Assembly (NCBI RefSeq): GCF_022370635.2
Contig: NZ_CP092362.2
Span: 930,001-994,000, forward strand
Length of the DNA stretch: 64,000 nt
From: Mycolicibacterium crocinum
GTDB taxonomy: Bacteria > Actinomycetota > Actinomycetes > Mycobacteriales > Mycobacteriaceae
Direction: 5' to 3'
Shown here: positions 24,825 to 32,624 of the stretch, piece by piece
How the letters are laid out: each line of letters starts with the position of its first letter
Numbering within the stretch: position 1 is the stretch's first letter
The notes under the pieces: generated by a model
The model's database searches: none
The model's input: the letters and a program-made list of their open reading frames with translations, nothing else
Told to the model about the DNA's origin: nothing
Translations under genes and position numbers: made by a program

Positions 24825-26426
24825 CTAGCCGACGGCGCGAGACGATCCTTCCCAGAATTGCGCGCGCACGGCCTTCTTGTCCGGCTTGCCGAGTGCGGTC
24901 ACCGGCACCGAGTCGACGACGATCACCTGCTTCGGCGCCTGCACCGAGCCCTTGCGCTCCTTGACCGCGGCTTGGATCTCGACGGTTAGCTTCGCCACCG
25001 CGTCGTCGTCGCTTGGATGGTCGGGCCGCAGCACGATCACCGCGGTGACGGCCTCGCCCCACTTCTCGTCGGGCGTACCGATCACGCAGACCTGCGCGAC
25101 GGCCGGATGCTCGGCGACGACGTCTTCGACTTCACGCGGGAACACGTTGAAGCCGCCGGTGACGATCATCTCCTTGACCCGGTCGACGATGAACCAGTAG
25201 CCGTCCTCGTCCTCGCGGGCCATATCGCCGGTGTGCAGCCAGCCGTCCTTGAACGTCTTGGCGGTCTCCTCAGGCAGGTTGTGGTACCCGCCGGACAGCA
25301 GCGGTCCGGACACGCAGATCTCGCCGACCTCGCCCTGGGGCACTTCGTTGCCGTCGGCGTCCAGCAGCGCGGTGCGCGCGAACAGCGTCGGGCGTCCGCA
25401 GGAGGTCAGCCGCTTCTCGTCGTGGTCCTTCTTACCCAGGTAGGAGATCACCATCGGGGCTTCGGACTGCCCGTAGTACTGGGCGAAAATCGGGCCGAAG
25501 CGGCGGATGGCCTCGGCCAGACGTACGGGGTTCATCGCCGATGCGCCGTAGTAGACGGTTTCCAGCGACGACAGGTCGCGGGTGTGCGAATCGGGATGAT
25601 CCATCAGTGCGTAGATCATCGACGGCACCAGCATGGTGGCGGTGATCTTCTGCTTCTCGATCACCCGCAGCACCTCGGCCGGATCGAACTTGGTCAGCAC
25701 GACCAGTTCGCCGCCCTTGACGACGGTCGGCACGAAGAACGCGGCGCCGGCATGCGACAGCGGCGTACACATCAGGAACCGCGGGTTCTCCGGCCACTCC
25801 CACTCGGCGAGCTGGACGGTCGTCATCGTGGTGATCGACTGCGCGGTGCCGAGCACGCCCTTCGGCTTGCCGGTGGTGCCGCCGGTGTAGGCCATGCCGC
25901 CGACGTGGTCAGGCGGAAGGTCGGCGGCCACCAATGGCCTTGGCGAGTATTTGGCCGCCTCGGCGATCAGGTCCACCGCCGAATCGCCCAGCGCATCGGG
26001 GACCGGGCCGAGGGTCAGCACCTGCTTGAGCGCGGGCACCTTCTCCAGCAGGCCCTGGGCCCGCTCGATGAACATCGGATTGGGGTCGATGATCAGCGAG
26101 GTCACACCGGCGTCGTTGAGCACGTAGGCGTGGTCGTCGAGTGAGCCGAGAGGGTGTAGTGCCACGCGGCGATAGCCCTGGGTCTGCCCGGCGCCGATGA
26201 TCATCAGCACTTCGGGACGGTTGAGCGACAGCAGCCCCGCCGTCGCGCCGGAGCCGGCGCCGAGCGCTTCGAAGGCCTGAATGTACTGGCTGATGCGGTC
26301 GGCCAGCTCACCGCCGGTCAGTGTGGTGTCACCGAGATGCAGCACCGGCTTGTTCTTGTTGCGCTTCAGCGCGCCGACGGTCAGGTGGCCAGAATGGAGG
26401 GGATGGCGAAGAAGCTCGTCACTCAT
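24825..26426 (-). CDS. fadD8: FadD8-type fatty-acyl-CoA/AMP ligase (Rv0551c-like)
   Basis: An ANL adenylating enzyme of 533 residues. Motifs: YTGGTTGKPKGVLG (P-loop), YYGQSEAPMVISYLGKKD, GWLHTGDMAREDEDGYWFIVDRVKEMIVTGGFNVFPREVE and the C-terminal ALGKPDKKAVRAQ with catalytic Lys. Likely loads a fatty or other carboxylic acid onto CoA; the substrate is unknown. ATG 26426 (MSDELLRHPLHSGHLT) is preferred to an upstream open frame. Position beside the men genes matches fadD8 of M. tuberculosis. Confidence 0.88.
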   Translation of the reverse strand: MSDELLRHPLHSGHLTVGALKRNKNKPVLHLGDTTLTGGELADRISQYIQAFEALGAGSGATAGLLSLNRPEVLMIIGAGQTQGYRRVALHPLGSLDDHAYVLNDAGVTSLIIDPNPMFIERAQGLLEKVPALKQVLTLGPVPDALGDSAVDLIAEAAKYSPRPLVAADLPPDHVGGMAYTGGTTGKPKGVLGTAQSITTMTTVQLAEWEWPENPRFLMCTPLSHAGAAFFVPTVVKGGELVVLTKFDPAEVLRVIEKQKITATMLVPSMIYALMDHPDSHTRDLSSLETVYYGASAMNPVRLAEAIRRFGPIFAQYYGQSEAPMVISYLGKKDHDEKRLTSCGRPTLFARTALLDADGNEVPQGEVGEICVSGPLLSGGYHNLPEETAKTFKDGWLHTGDMAREDEDGYWFIVDRVKEMIVTGGFNVFPREVEDVVAEHPAVAQVCVIGTPDEKWGEAVTAVIVLRPDHPSDDDAVAKLTVEIQAAVKERKGSVQAPKQVIVVDSVPVTALGKPDKKAVRAQFWEGSSRAVG

Positions 26427-26553
26427 GCGGTCCACATTAGAACGTGTTCCAGTTCGGACGGAAGGGCGTCGGGCAAAGGGGGGCGGTGGCCGTTGTTTGA
26501 CGCGGCCGCAAAGCGGTGAACCAGCGTTGTCGACGTCCGCGAGAGGACATGGC

Positions 26554-27924
26554 GTGTTCACAGTCTTTCGGGGTGCCCGGCAGCGCCGGGCCGTGCTTGT
26601 CGACGCCATCCGAAGCCGGCTGTGGCCGGTACCCGCAATCGGGGTGGTCCTCGCCGTCGCACTCGGGGTCGCGCTTCCAGAGTTGGACACTGCGGCCGAC
26701 GAACACATGCCGGAGACGCTGGCCGGCTATCTGTTCGGCGGCGGCGCCGACGGCGCCCGGGAAGTGTTGGCGGCCGTCGCGACGTCGTTGATGACCGTCA
26801 CCTCGCTGACCTTCTCGTTGACCTTGGTGACGTTGCAGTTGGCCAGCAGCCAGTACTCGCCTCGGCTGCTGCGTACCTTTGCCTCCGACCCGTTCGTGCA
26901 ACGGACGCTTGCTCTGTTCCTCGCGACCTTTGCCTACGCGCTCACTGTGTTGCGCACGATCCGCAACGCCACCGACGATTCGGCGGCGTTCGTCCCGCGG
27001 ATCTCGGTCACCTTCGCTTATCTGCTGGCGACGGCCAGCGTGCTGGGTTTGGTGTTGTTCCTCGGACATCTGGTCCGCCAGATCCGCATCGAAACGATGC
27101 TCGACCACGTCTCGGCGGACGTCCTGGACACTGTCTGCCGGACGGCGGCACCGCTGGATGAGGAAGTTGCGAGTGTGCCGCGGCTGCCGCGCATTCCCGG
27201 TCACGTCATCGTCGCGGAGACCTCGGGGTTTCTCACCCAGATCGACGAGGAGGACCTGCTCGCTGCTGCCAGTGAGGCGGACGCTCTGGTATCGCTGGAT
27301 CGCCCGGTCGGCAGCGGCATCGTGGCGAACGTGCCAATCGCGTTCTGCTGGCCGGCGGCCGACTCCGGCGAGCTCGATGAGGACCGCCTCGCGTCGCTTC
27401 GAAAGCGTGTTGCGGGTGCTGTGCACACCGGTGTCGAACGGACCGCAACTCAGGACATCGGTTACGGCTTGCGGCAGCTGACCGACGTCGCGATCCGCGC
27501 GCTGTCGCCGGGGATCAACGACCCCACCACCGCCATCCATGCGCTGCAGTCCTGCACCACGGTGCTCTGTGAGATGGCCGGTTACCGGCTCGGACCGCGG
27601 GTTCTGAGCGACGACGACGGTGTCGCCCGGGTGGTGTTGCCCCGCCCGGACCTTCCCGAGCTACTCGACCTGGTCTGCACCCAGCCGCAGATCTACGGGG
27701 AGCGCGATCCGCTGGTGATGGGCGGCCTTCTGGTCCTTCTGCGAGACCTTGCCTGGGTGGTGCGGCTGCCCGAGCATCGCCAAGCCGTTGCGGACCGATG
27801 CCGGCGGCTGCGTGCAAGTATCGCGGCTCAGCAGTTCGACTCCGCCGAACGAACCGACCTTGATCGGCTGGCGACTCAGGTCGCCAAGGCCCTCGACCGC
27901 CATTGGACTCCGACGATTGCGTAA
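26554..27924 (+). CDS. DUF2254 membrane protein
   Basis: 456 residues with an N-terminal membrane region of about four helices (WPVPAIGVVLAVALGVALPEL; SLMTVTSLTFSLTLVTLQLASSQYSPRLLRTF; TLALFLATFAYALTVLRTI; VTFAYLLATASVLGLVLFLGHL) and a C-terminal cytoplasmic domain with DVAIRALSPGINDPTTAIHAL, the DUF2254 signature. Function unproven; members resemble small channels. GTG 26554 has GAGAGGA 6 bases upstream; further upstream in-frame TTG 26527 is the alternative. Divergent from fadD8. Confidence 0.82.
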   Translation: MFTVFRGARQRRAVLVDAIRSRLWPVPAIGVVLAVALGVALPELDTAADEHMPETLAGYLFGGGADGAREVLAAVATSLMTVTSLTFSLTLVTLQLASSQYSPRLLRTFASDPFVQRTLALFLATFAYALTVLRTIRNATDDSAAFVPRISVTFAYLLATASVLGLVLFLGHLVRQIRIETMLDHVSADVLDTVCRTAAPLDEEVASVPRLPRIPGHVIVAETSGFLTQIDEEDLLAAASEADALVSLDRPVGSGIVANVPIAFCWPAADSGELDEDRLASLRKRVAGAVHTGVERTATQDIGYGLRQLTDVAIRALSPGINDPTTAIHALQSCTTVLCEMAGYRLGPRVLSDDDGVARVVLPRPDLPELLDLVCTQPQIYGERDPLVMGGLLVLLRDLAWVVRLPEHRQAVADRCRRLRASIAAQQFDSAERTDLDRLATQVAKALDRHWTPTIA

Positions 27925-27941
27925 CTGGGTAGGGCGCCTCG

Positions 27942-28196
27942 ATGACTGACGTCGGCAGTCGGCTCCGCACTGCGATCCTGACGATGACGAGCGAGCGCGC
28001 TCCGCGGACGATCTGCCCATCCGATGCCGCCCGGGCCGTCGACCCGGACAACTGGCGCGAGCTGATGGAGCAGACCCGCGATCTCGCCCGCGAGCTGGCG
28101 CGCAGCGGTGAAGTCGTGATCACGCAGAAGGGTGAGGAGCTCGATCCGGACGGACAGTGGCGCGGACCGATCAGGATCCGACGAGCCGGCACCTGA
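27942..28196 (+). CDS. DUF3253 small winged-helix-like protein
   Basis: 84 residues. LRTAILTMTSERAPRTICPSDAARAVDPDNWRELMEQTRDLARELARSGEVVITQKGEELDP is the DUF3253 pattern, a compact winged-helix-like fold (the strand VVITQKGEELDPDGQWRGPIRIR is the wing). Function unknown. It starts 17 bases after the DUF2254 gene and ends 28 bases before the acyl-CoA ligase gene, so all three may be one transcript running into menC. Confidence 0.8.
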   Translation: MTDVGSRLRTAILTMTSERAPRTICPSDAARAVDPDNWRELMEQTRDLARELARSGEVVITQKGEELDPDGQWRGPIRIRRAGT

Positions 28197-28224
28197 AATT
28201 CGCGGACATGGCAATCTGGCCGGT

Positions 28225-29790
28225 ATGCAACCACCCGAACCACGCTTCCTCGACGACCGGCCGGCGTATTGGGCACAGCGCAAGCCCGACAGTGAGGCCA
28301 TCAGTTACCTGGGCCGCAGCTGGACCTGGGCGCAGTGGGACGACCGGATCCGCCGGCTGGCCGGCGCGCTGGTCGAGCGTGGCATCGGCCGCGGGGACGT
28401 GGTGGCGTTCCTGGACAAGAACCACCCGGCGTGTGTGGAGCTGACGCTGGCGGCGGCCTCGATCGGCGCGGCCACCGCCGTGATCAACTTCCGGCTGGCC
28501 GCCGACGAGATGGATTACGTCCTCAACGACTGCGGTGCCAAGCTGCTGATCGTCGGCACCGAGCTCAAGGACGCCATCGACAAGATCCGCGACAAACTCG
28601 TCCACGTCACGGAGGTCATCGAGGTCACGCCCGAGGGCACCGATGGTGACGAGTACGAGGCCTTGCTGGCCTCGGCCAGCCCGGTCGGGCACGCCGCCGA
28701 CGTCGACCCCGATGACGCCGTGCTGATCATGTACTCCTCAGGCACCACCGGTCGCCCCAAGGGCGTCACGCTCTCGCACCGAAATGTGTTGGCGCACACC
28801 ATCAATGCTGGCATTTTCGAATTCGAAGACGACGACAAGAACCTGGTGGCGATGCCGCTGTTCCATGTCGGTGGGTCGGCCTATGTGCAGTACGGCATCC
28901 ATGCCGGAATTCCGACGATCATGACGCGCGACGTTGAAGGAGCCTCGCTGGCCGGGGCGATCCTGGCCGGTGCCAATCGCACCTTCCTGGTGCCCGCCGT
29001 GCTGGGCAAGGTGCTGGAGTCCGGTGACGACGCGGTCAAGCTGTTCAGCGCGCTACGGACGTTCGTCTACGGCGCGTCGCCGATGCCGCCCGCACTGCTG
29101 AAGTCGGCGCTGAAAGCTTGGCCCGAGACCGATTTCATCCAGGTGTACGGCCTGACCGAGGTGTGCGGTGCGATCACCCAGCTCTCGCCGGAGGTGCATC
29201 GCGACGAATCCCGCCCCGAGCGGTTGGTCAGCGCCGGCCAGCCGGCCCGCGAGGTGGAGGTGCGGGTGGTCGACACCGATACCCTGGCCGAGGTTCCGGT
29301 CGGCCAGCCCGGCGAATTGTGGTTCCGCACACCGCAGTTGATGATCGGCTACCACAACAAGCCGGAGGCGACTGCGTCGGCGATCACCGAGGACGGCTGG
29401 TTCCGGACCGGCGACATCGGCCGGGTCGACGAGGACGGTTTCGTATTCGTCGAGGACCGCCTCAAGGACATGATCATCTCCGGCGGCGAGAACATCTACT
29501 CCGTCGAGGTCGAGCGGGTGCTCACCGATCATCCCGCGGTGCTCGACGCCGCGGTGTTCGGCATTCCCGACGAGAAGTGGGGTGAGTCGGTCAAGGCGGT
29601 CGTCGAATTGTCGCTTGGCGGAGAGACTTCCGAGGAGGAGCTGATCGCGTGGTGTCGCGAGCGGCTGGCTCACTACAAGTGCCCGCGCAGCGTGGAGATC
29701 TCCGAGGCGCTGCCGCGTAACCCCACCGGCAAGCTACTCAAGCGCGACCTGCGCACGCCGTACTGGGAGAACCGCGGTCGCGCGATCTGA
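28225..29790 (+). CDS. Acyl-CoA synthetase (FadD13-like) coupled to menC
   Basis: 521 residues of the ANL family, clearly distinct from the MenE and FadD8 proteins in this window. Motifs: IMYSSGTTGRPKGVTLSH, FVYGASPMPP, YGLTEVCGAITQL, GWFRTGDIGRVDEDGFVFVEDRLKDMIISGGENIYSVEVE and RNPTGKLLKRDLR. The last A of its TGA is the first base of the menC ATG, so translation is coupled. In M. tuberculosis the gene before menC is a different one (an amidohydrolase), so this ligase is a local feature. Whether it acts on OSB or on fatty acids is open. Confidence 0.88.
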   Translation: MQPPEPRFLDDRPAYWAQRKPDSEAISYLGRSWTWAQWDDRIRRLAGALVERGIGRGDVVAFLDKNHPACVELTLAAASIGAATAVINFRLAADEMDYVLNDCGAKLLIVGTELKDAIDKIRDKLVHVTEVIEVTPEGTDGDEYEALLASASPVGHAADVDPDDAVLIMYSSGTTGRPKGVTLSHRNVLAHTINAGIFEFEDDDKNLVAMPLFHVGGSAYVQYGIHAGIPTIMTRDVEGASLAGAILAGANRTFLVPAVLGKVLESGDDAVKLFSALRTFVYGASPMPPALLKSALKAWPETDFIQVYGLTEVCGAITQLSPEVHRDESRPERLVSAGQPAREVEVRVVDTDTLAEVPVGQPGELWFRTPQLMIGYHNKPEATASAITEDGWFRTGDIGRVDEDGFVFVEDRLKDMIISGGENIYSVEVERVLTDHPAVLDAAVFGIPDEKWGESVKAVVELSLGGETSEEELIAWCRERLAHYKCPRSVEISEALPRNPTGKLLKRDLRTPYWENRGRAI

Positions 29791-30743
29791 TGGCGGTTGC
29801 GCTGGACGACCTGCTGGACCGGTTGCACGTTCTCGCGCTGCCGATGCGGGTTCGCTTCCGCGGCATCATGGTTCGCGAGGTGGCTCTGATCGACGGGCCG
29901 GCCGGCTGGGGTGAGTTCGGTGCGTTCGTCGAGTACGAGCCGCCGGAGGCCGCGCACTGGCTGGCCTCCGGCATCGAATCTTCCTACGGCTCAGGACCTT
30001 CCGTAGTACGGGACGTGGTGCCGATCAACGCGACGGTGCCCGCGGTGCCTGCTGAACAGGTGCCGGAGGTGCTGGCGCGCTTTCCCGGGACGCGCACGGC
30101 GAAGGTGAAGGTGGCCGAGTCGGGCCAGACCCTGGCCGACGACGTCGCGCGCGTGAATGCCGTGCGCGCCGTGATCTCCACCGTGCGGGTGGACGCCAAC
30201 GGCGGGTGGACGGTCGAGGAGGCGGTGGCTGCCGCGGCCGCGCTGACTGCCGATGGTCCGCTGGAATACCTTGAGCAGCCCTGTAAGACGGTGCCGGAAC
30301 TGGCCGAGGTGCGCCGCCGGGTGGACGTCGCGGTGGCCGCCGATGAAAGCATCCGCAAGGCCGCCGACCCGCTGGCCGTGGTGCACGCTCGCGCGGCCGA
30401 CATCGCCGTGCTGAAGGTGCCGCCGCTCGGGGGTGTGCGCGCGCTGCTGGACATCGCCGCCGACATCGACATCCCGGTGGTGATTTCCAGCGCGCTGGAC
30501 ACCGCGGTCGGCATCGCGGCCGGACTGGCCGCGGCGGCCGCGCTGCCGCGGCTGGAGCATGCCTGCGGACTGGGCACCGGCGGACTGTTCGTCGAGGACG
30601 TCGCCGAGATCGTGCCTGTCGACGGTGGCTTGCCCGTCGGTGACGTCGTGCCCGACCCGGCGCGCCTGGCCGGGCTCGCCGCGCCGGCCGACCGCCGCGA
30701 CTGGTGGATCGAGCGGGTGCGAGCCTGCTTCCCGCTGCTGTGA
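29790..30743 (+). CDS. menC: MenC, o-succinylbenzoate synthase
   Basis: An enolase-superfamily dehydratase that turns SHCHC into o-succinylbenzoate. 317 residues; the metal and base residues are visible: Lys pair in RTAKVKVAES (KxK), VRVDANGGW (Asp), YLEQPCK (Glu), AADESIR (Asp) and AVLKVPPLGG (Lys). ATG overlaps the upstream ligase stop by one base. It is followed by a repeat element and a convergent TetR gene; in M. tuberculosis the next genes would be bpoC and menD, here 5.3 kb away. Confidence 0.95.
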   Translation: MAVALDDLLDRLHVLALPMRVRFRGIMVREVALIDGPAGWGEFGAFVEYEPPEAAHWLASGIESSYGSGPSVVRDVVPINATVPAVPAEQVPEVLARFPGTRTAKVKVAESGQTLADDVARVNAVRAVISTVRVDANGGWTVEEAVAAAAALTADGPLEYLEQPCKTVPELAEVRRRVDVAVAADESIRKAADPLAVVHARAADIAVLKVPPLGGVRALLDIAADIDIPVVISSALDTAVGIAAGLAAAAALPRLEHACGLGTGGLFVEDVAEIVPVDGGLPVGDVVPDPARLAGLAAPADRRDWWIERVRACFPLL

Positions 30744-30781
30744 GCCTCCTCGCCCAAACCGCCGAACCGCAGAACAATCGC

Positions 30782-30813
30782 GAGTAAACCCCTGCACAAC
30801 GTCGATCTCGGCG
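30782..30813. repeat. Dispersed 32-bp intergenic repeat, copy 2
   Basis: Thirty of 32 bases match 8665-8696; the last 24 bases, from CCCTGCACAACGTCGATC on, are identical. It directly abuts the stop codon of the TetR gene (30814) between convergent genes. Both copies follow a minus-strand gene in the same orientation, so a role in transcript ends, or a mobile/selfish short repeat, can be considered. Confidence 0.7.
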
Positions 30814-31368
30814 CTACAAACTCGCCTTCAGATCGGCGACCGCGCGGCGCACGAAGTAAGCCAGGTCGTGCGTGCCGTCGGCGAGCCACTGTTCGAAGGC
30901 CAGTTGGAACACCGCCGCCCCCGCCTCGGCGGTCAAACGGGCCGTCGTCTCGGCGACACCGCGGCTGACTAGTCCGTCGGCCATCGCGGCGGCCAGGGCG
31001 AAGCGCTTGGTCCGCTCGCGCTCCTGCAGCGCCGGGTTGGCGTCGATCACCGCTTGGCGCTCGCGTGCCCCGTCGCGCCGGTCGTCGAAGATCGCGGCCG
31101 CCTCCTGCAACGCCGCGCTGATCGCGTCCAGGGGAGCGGCTGAATCAGGTGCTGCCACAACACCGTTCGTCAGCTGCTCGAGCAGCTGACGCTGCCCGCC
31201 GAAGAGCACTTCACGCTTGTCGGCGAAGTAGCGGAAGAAAGTGCGTTCGGTCAGCCCGGCCCGCTCGGCGATCTCGGCCACCGTCGTCTGGTCGAATCCG
31301 CGCTCGGTGTACAGCGCCATGGCCGCCTGTTGCAGGCGGCCCTGCGCATCCGGCTCCCAGCGGCCCAT
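30814..31368 (-). CDS. TetR-family repressor, likely regulator of the divergent epimerase
   Basis: 184 residues. The N-terminal HTH reads LQQAAMALYTERGFDQTTVAEIAERAGLTERTFFRYFADKREVLFGG, textbook TetR. The C-terminal ligand domain (residues ~60-184) is Ala-rich with no recognised ligand. It is divergent from an NAD(P)-epimerase gene with 78 bases between start codons, where two near-identical 18-bp sites lie; autoregulation and control of the epimerase follow by inference. Confidence 0.9.
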   Translation of the reverse strand: MGRWEPDAQGRLQQAAMALYTERGFDQTTVAEIAERAGLTERTFFRYFADKREVLFGGQRQLLEQLTNGVVAAPDSAAPLDAISAALQEAAAIFDDRRDGARERQAVIDANPALQERERTKRFALAAAMADGLVSRGVAETTARLTAEAGAAVFQLAFEQWLADGTHDLAYFVRRAVADLKASL

Positions 31369-31384
31369 GTGAGAATTTTAGCGG

Positions 31385-31434
31385 GATGACAGTTGCTGAC
31401 ATCAGCGCTACGGTTCGATGACAGCGACTGACAT
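31385..31434. promoter_or_regulatory. Paired TetR operator candidates
   Basis: Two 18-base sites, GATGACAGTTGCTGACAT (31385-31402) and GATGACAGCGACTGACAT (31417-31434), share 15 of 18 bases and both have imperfect dyad symmetry (ATGACAG-N3-CTGACAT). Their starts are 32 bases apart, about three helical turns, so two dimers could bind the same face. The first is 17 bases from the tetR start; the second touches the GGAGG ribosome binding site of the epimerase gene. Confidence 0.7.
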
Positions 31435-31446
31435 GGAGGTTCTCCG

Positions 31447-32346
31447 ATGAAGATTTTCGTGACCGGTGCATCCGGCTGGGTCGGCTCGGCGGTCGTGCCC
31501 GAGTTGCTCGCCGCCGGCCATCATGTGCTTGGTCTGGCCCGCTCCGAGGCGTCCGCCCAGAAGCTCGCCGCCACCGGCGCCGACGTCCATCGCGGCGACC
31601 TGAACGATCTGGACAGTCTGCGCAGTGGCGCGACAGACGCCGACGGCGTCATCCACCTCGCCTTCCACCACGACTTCGACAACTTCACCAACGCGGGCGA
31701 GCTCGACCGCAACGCGATCACCGCCCTCGGTGAGACGCTCGCCGGTTCTGGCCGGCCCCTGGTCGTCACCAGCGGCACCGCCGGACATGCGCCCGGCCAG
31801 ATCCTCACCGAAGACCAGCCCGCCAACCCGCAGTCGCCGCGCATCTCCGAGTCCGCGGCGCTGGCATTCGCCGACCGCGATGTGCGCGTGTCTATCGTGC
31901 GACTGGCGCCGACGGTGCACGGCAACGGCGACTACGGGTTCATCCCCGTGCTGATCGACGTGGCCCGCGCCAAAGGCGTCTCGGCTTTTCCGGGCGACGG
32001 CGCCAATCGGTGGTCGGCGGTACACCGGGACGATGCCGCGGTGCTCTTCCGGCTCGCCGCCGAGTCCGCGGAGGCCGGGACCATTCTGCATGCTGTCGGC
32101 GAGCAAGCAGTCACCACCCGCGACATCGCCGAGAACTTCGGCCGCCACCTCGGCGTGCCGGTCACCAGCGTCGCGCCGGAGGCTGCATTCGACCACTTCG
32201 GTTGGATCGGAGCATTTTTCGGTGTCGACATGCCGGCCAGCAGCGCCGTCACCCGCGAGCGATTCGGCTGGCAGCCGACCAACATCGGGCTACTCGACGA
32301 CCTCGATCAAGGTCACTACTTCGCCGCCGAAGTCAGCCGTCGATAG
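31447..32346 (+). CDS. NAD(P)-dependent epimerase/SDR-type oxidoreductase
   Basis: 299 residues of the atypical/extended SDR type: MKIFVTGASGWVGSAVVPELLAAGHHV (cofactor loop TGASGWVG), GVIHLAFHHDF, and a late SAVHRDDAAVLFRLA, as in sugar-epimerase-like proteins. The usual YxxxK pair is not obvious around residues 130-150 (PRISESAALAF), so catalysis may differ or the protein may reduce an aldehyde or flavonoid-like compound. GGAGG at 31435 supports the ATG. Probably controlled by the divergent TetR. Confidence 0.84.
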   Translation: MKIFVTGASGWVGSAVVPELLAAGHHVLGLARSEASAQKLAATGADVHRGDLNDLDSLRSGATDADGVIHLAFHHDFDNFTNAGELDRNAITALGETLAGSGRPLVVTSGTAGHAPGQILTEDQPANPQSPRISESAALAFADRDVRVSIVRLAPTVHGNGDYGFIPVLIDVARAKGVSAFPGDGANRWSAVHRDDAAVLFRLAAESAEAGTILHAVGEQAVTTRDIAENFGRHLGVPVTSVAPEAAFDHFGWIGAFFGVDMPASSAVTRERFGWQPTNIGLLDDLDQGHYFAAEVSRR

Positions 32347-32355
32347 GCTTGGCGT

Positions 32356-32496
32356 GTGTTGCGCCCCGGTCGCGGACGGGTACTGGAGATGGCGCCTGAA
32401 CGGGTCGACTACACCGGCGATTACTTTATCTCCGCGGAGACACCGCTGATGGACGAGTACCTGCGGGAGGATCGCGAGGATCAGAAGCCCGGCTGA
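32356..32496 (+). CDS. Possible small acidic ORF (46 codons)
   Basis: GTG 32356 or ATG 32389 opens a frame ending at TGA 32494-32496, with an acidic tail ETPLMDEYLREDREDQKPG that looks less random than neighbouring frames. There is only weak ribosome binding sequence. It lies 9 bases after the epimerase stop. No family is recognised, and it may be a degraded fragment. Confidence 0.3.
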   Translation: MLRPGRGRVLEMAPERVDYTGDYFISAETPLMDEYLREDREDQKPG

Positions 32497-32571
32497 CCAG
32501 GGCCCGCCCAGGCTGTAGTTGGCGACACCGTCACTCGCGATTCGACGCGACAGGTACAGCCTCGGCGGGAT

Positions 32572-32591
32572 TTACGTAGCCGACTACGTAA
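32572..32591. promoter_or_regulatory. Perfect inverted repeat TTACGTAG-CCGA-CTACGTAA
   Basis: Eight-base arms without mismatch around a 4-base spacer, 34 bases before the start of the frameshifted ketoreductase-like gene. The size and symmetry are those of a TetR-family operator. No sequence like it lies near the TetR gene at 30814, so another regulator is likely. Confidence 0.6.
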
Positions 32592-32624
32592 GCCGCCCGT
32601 CGCGGCCGCCCTGAGGCTGAAGTG

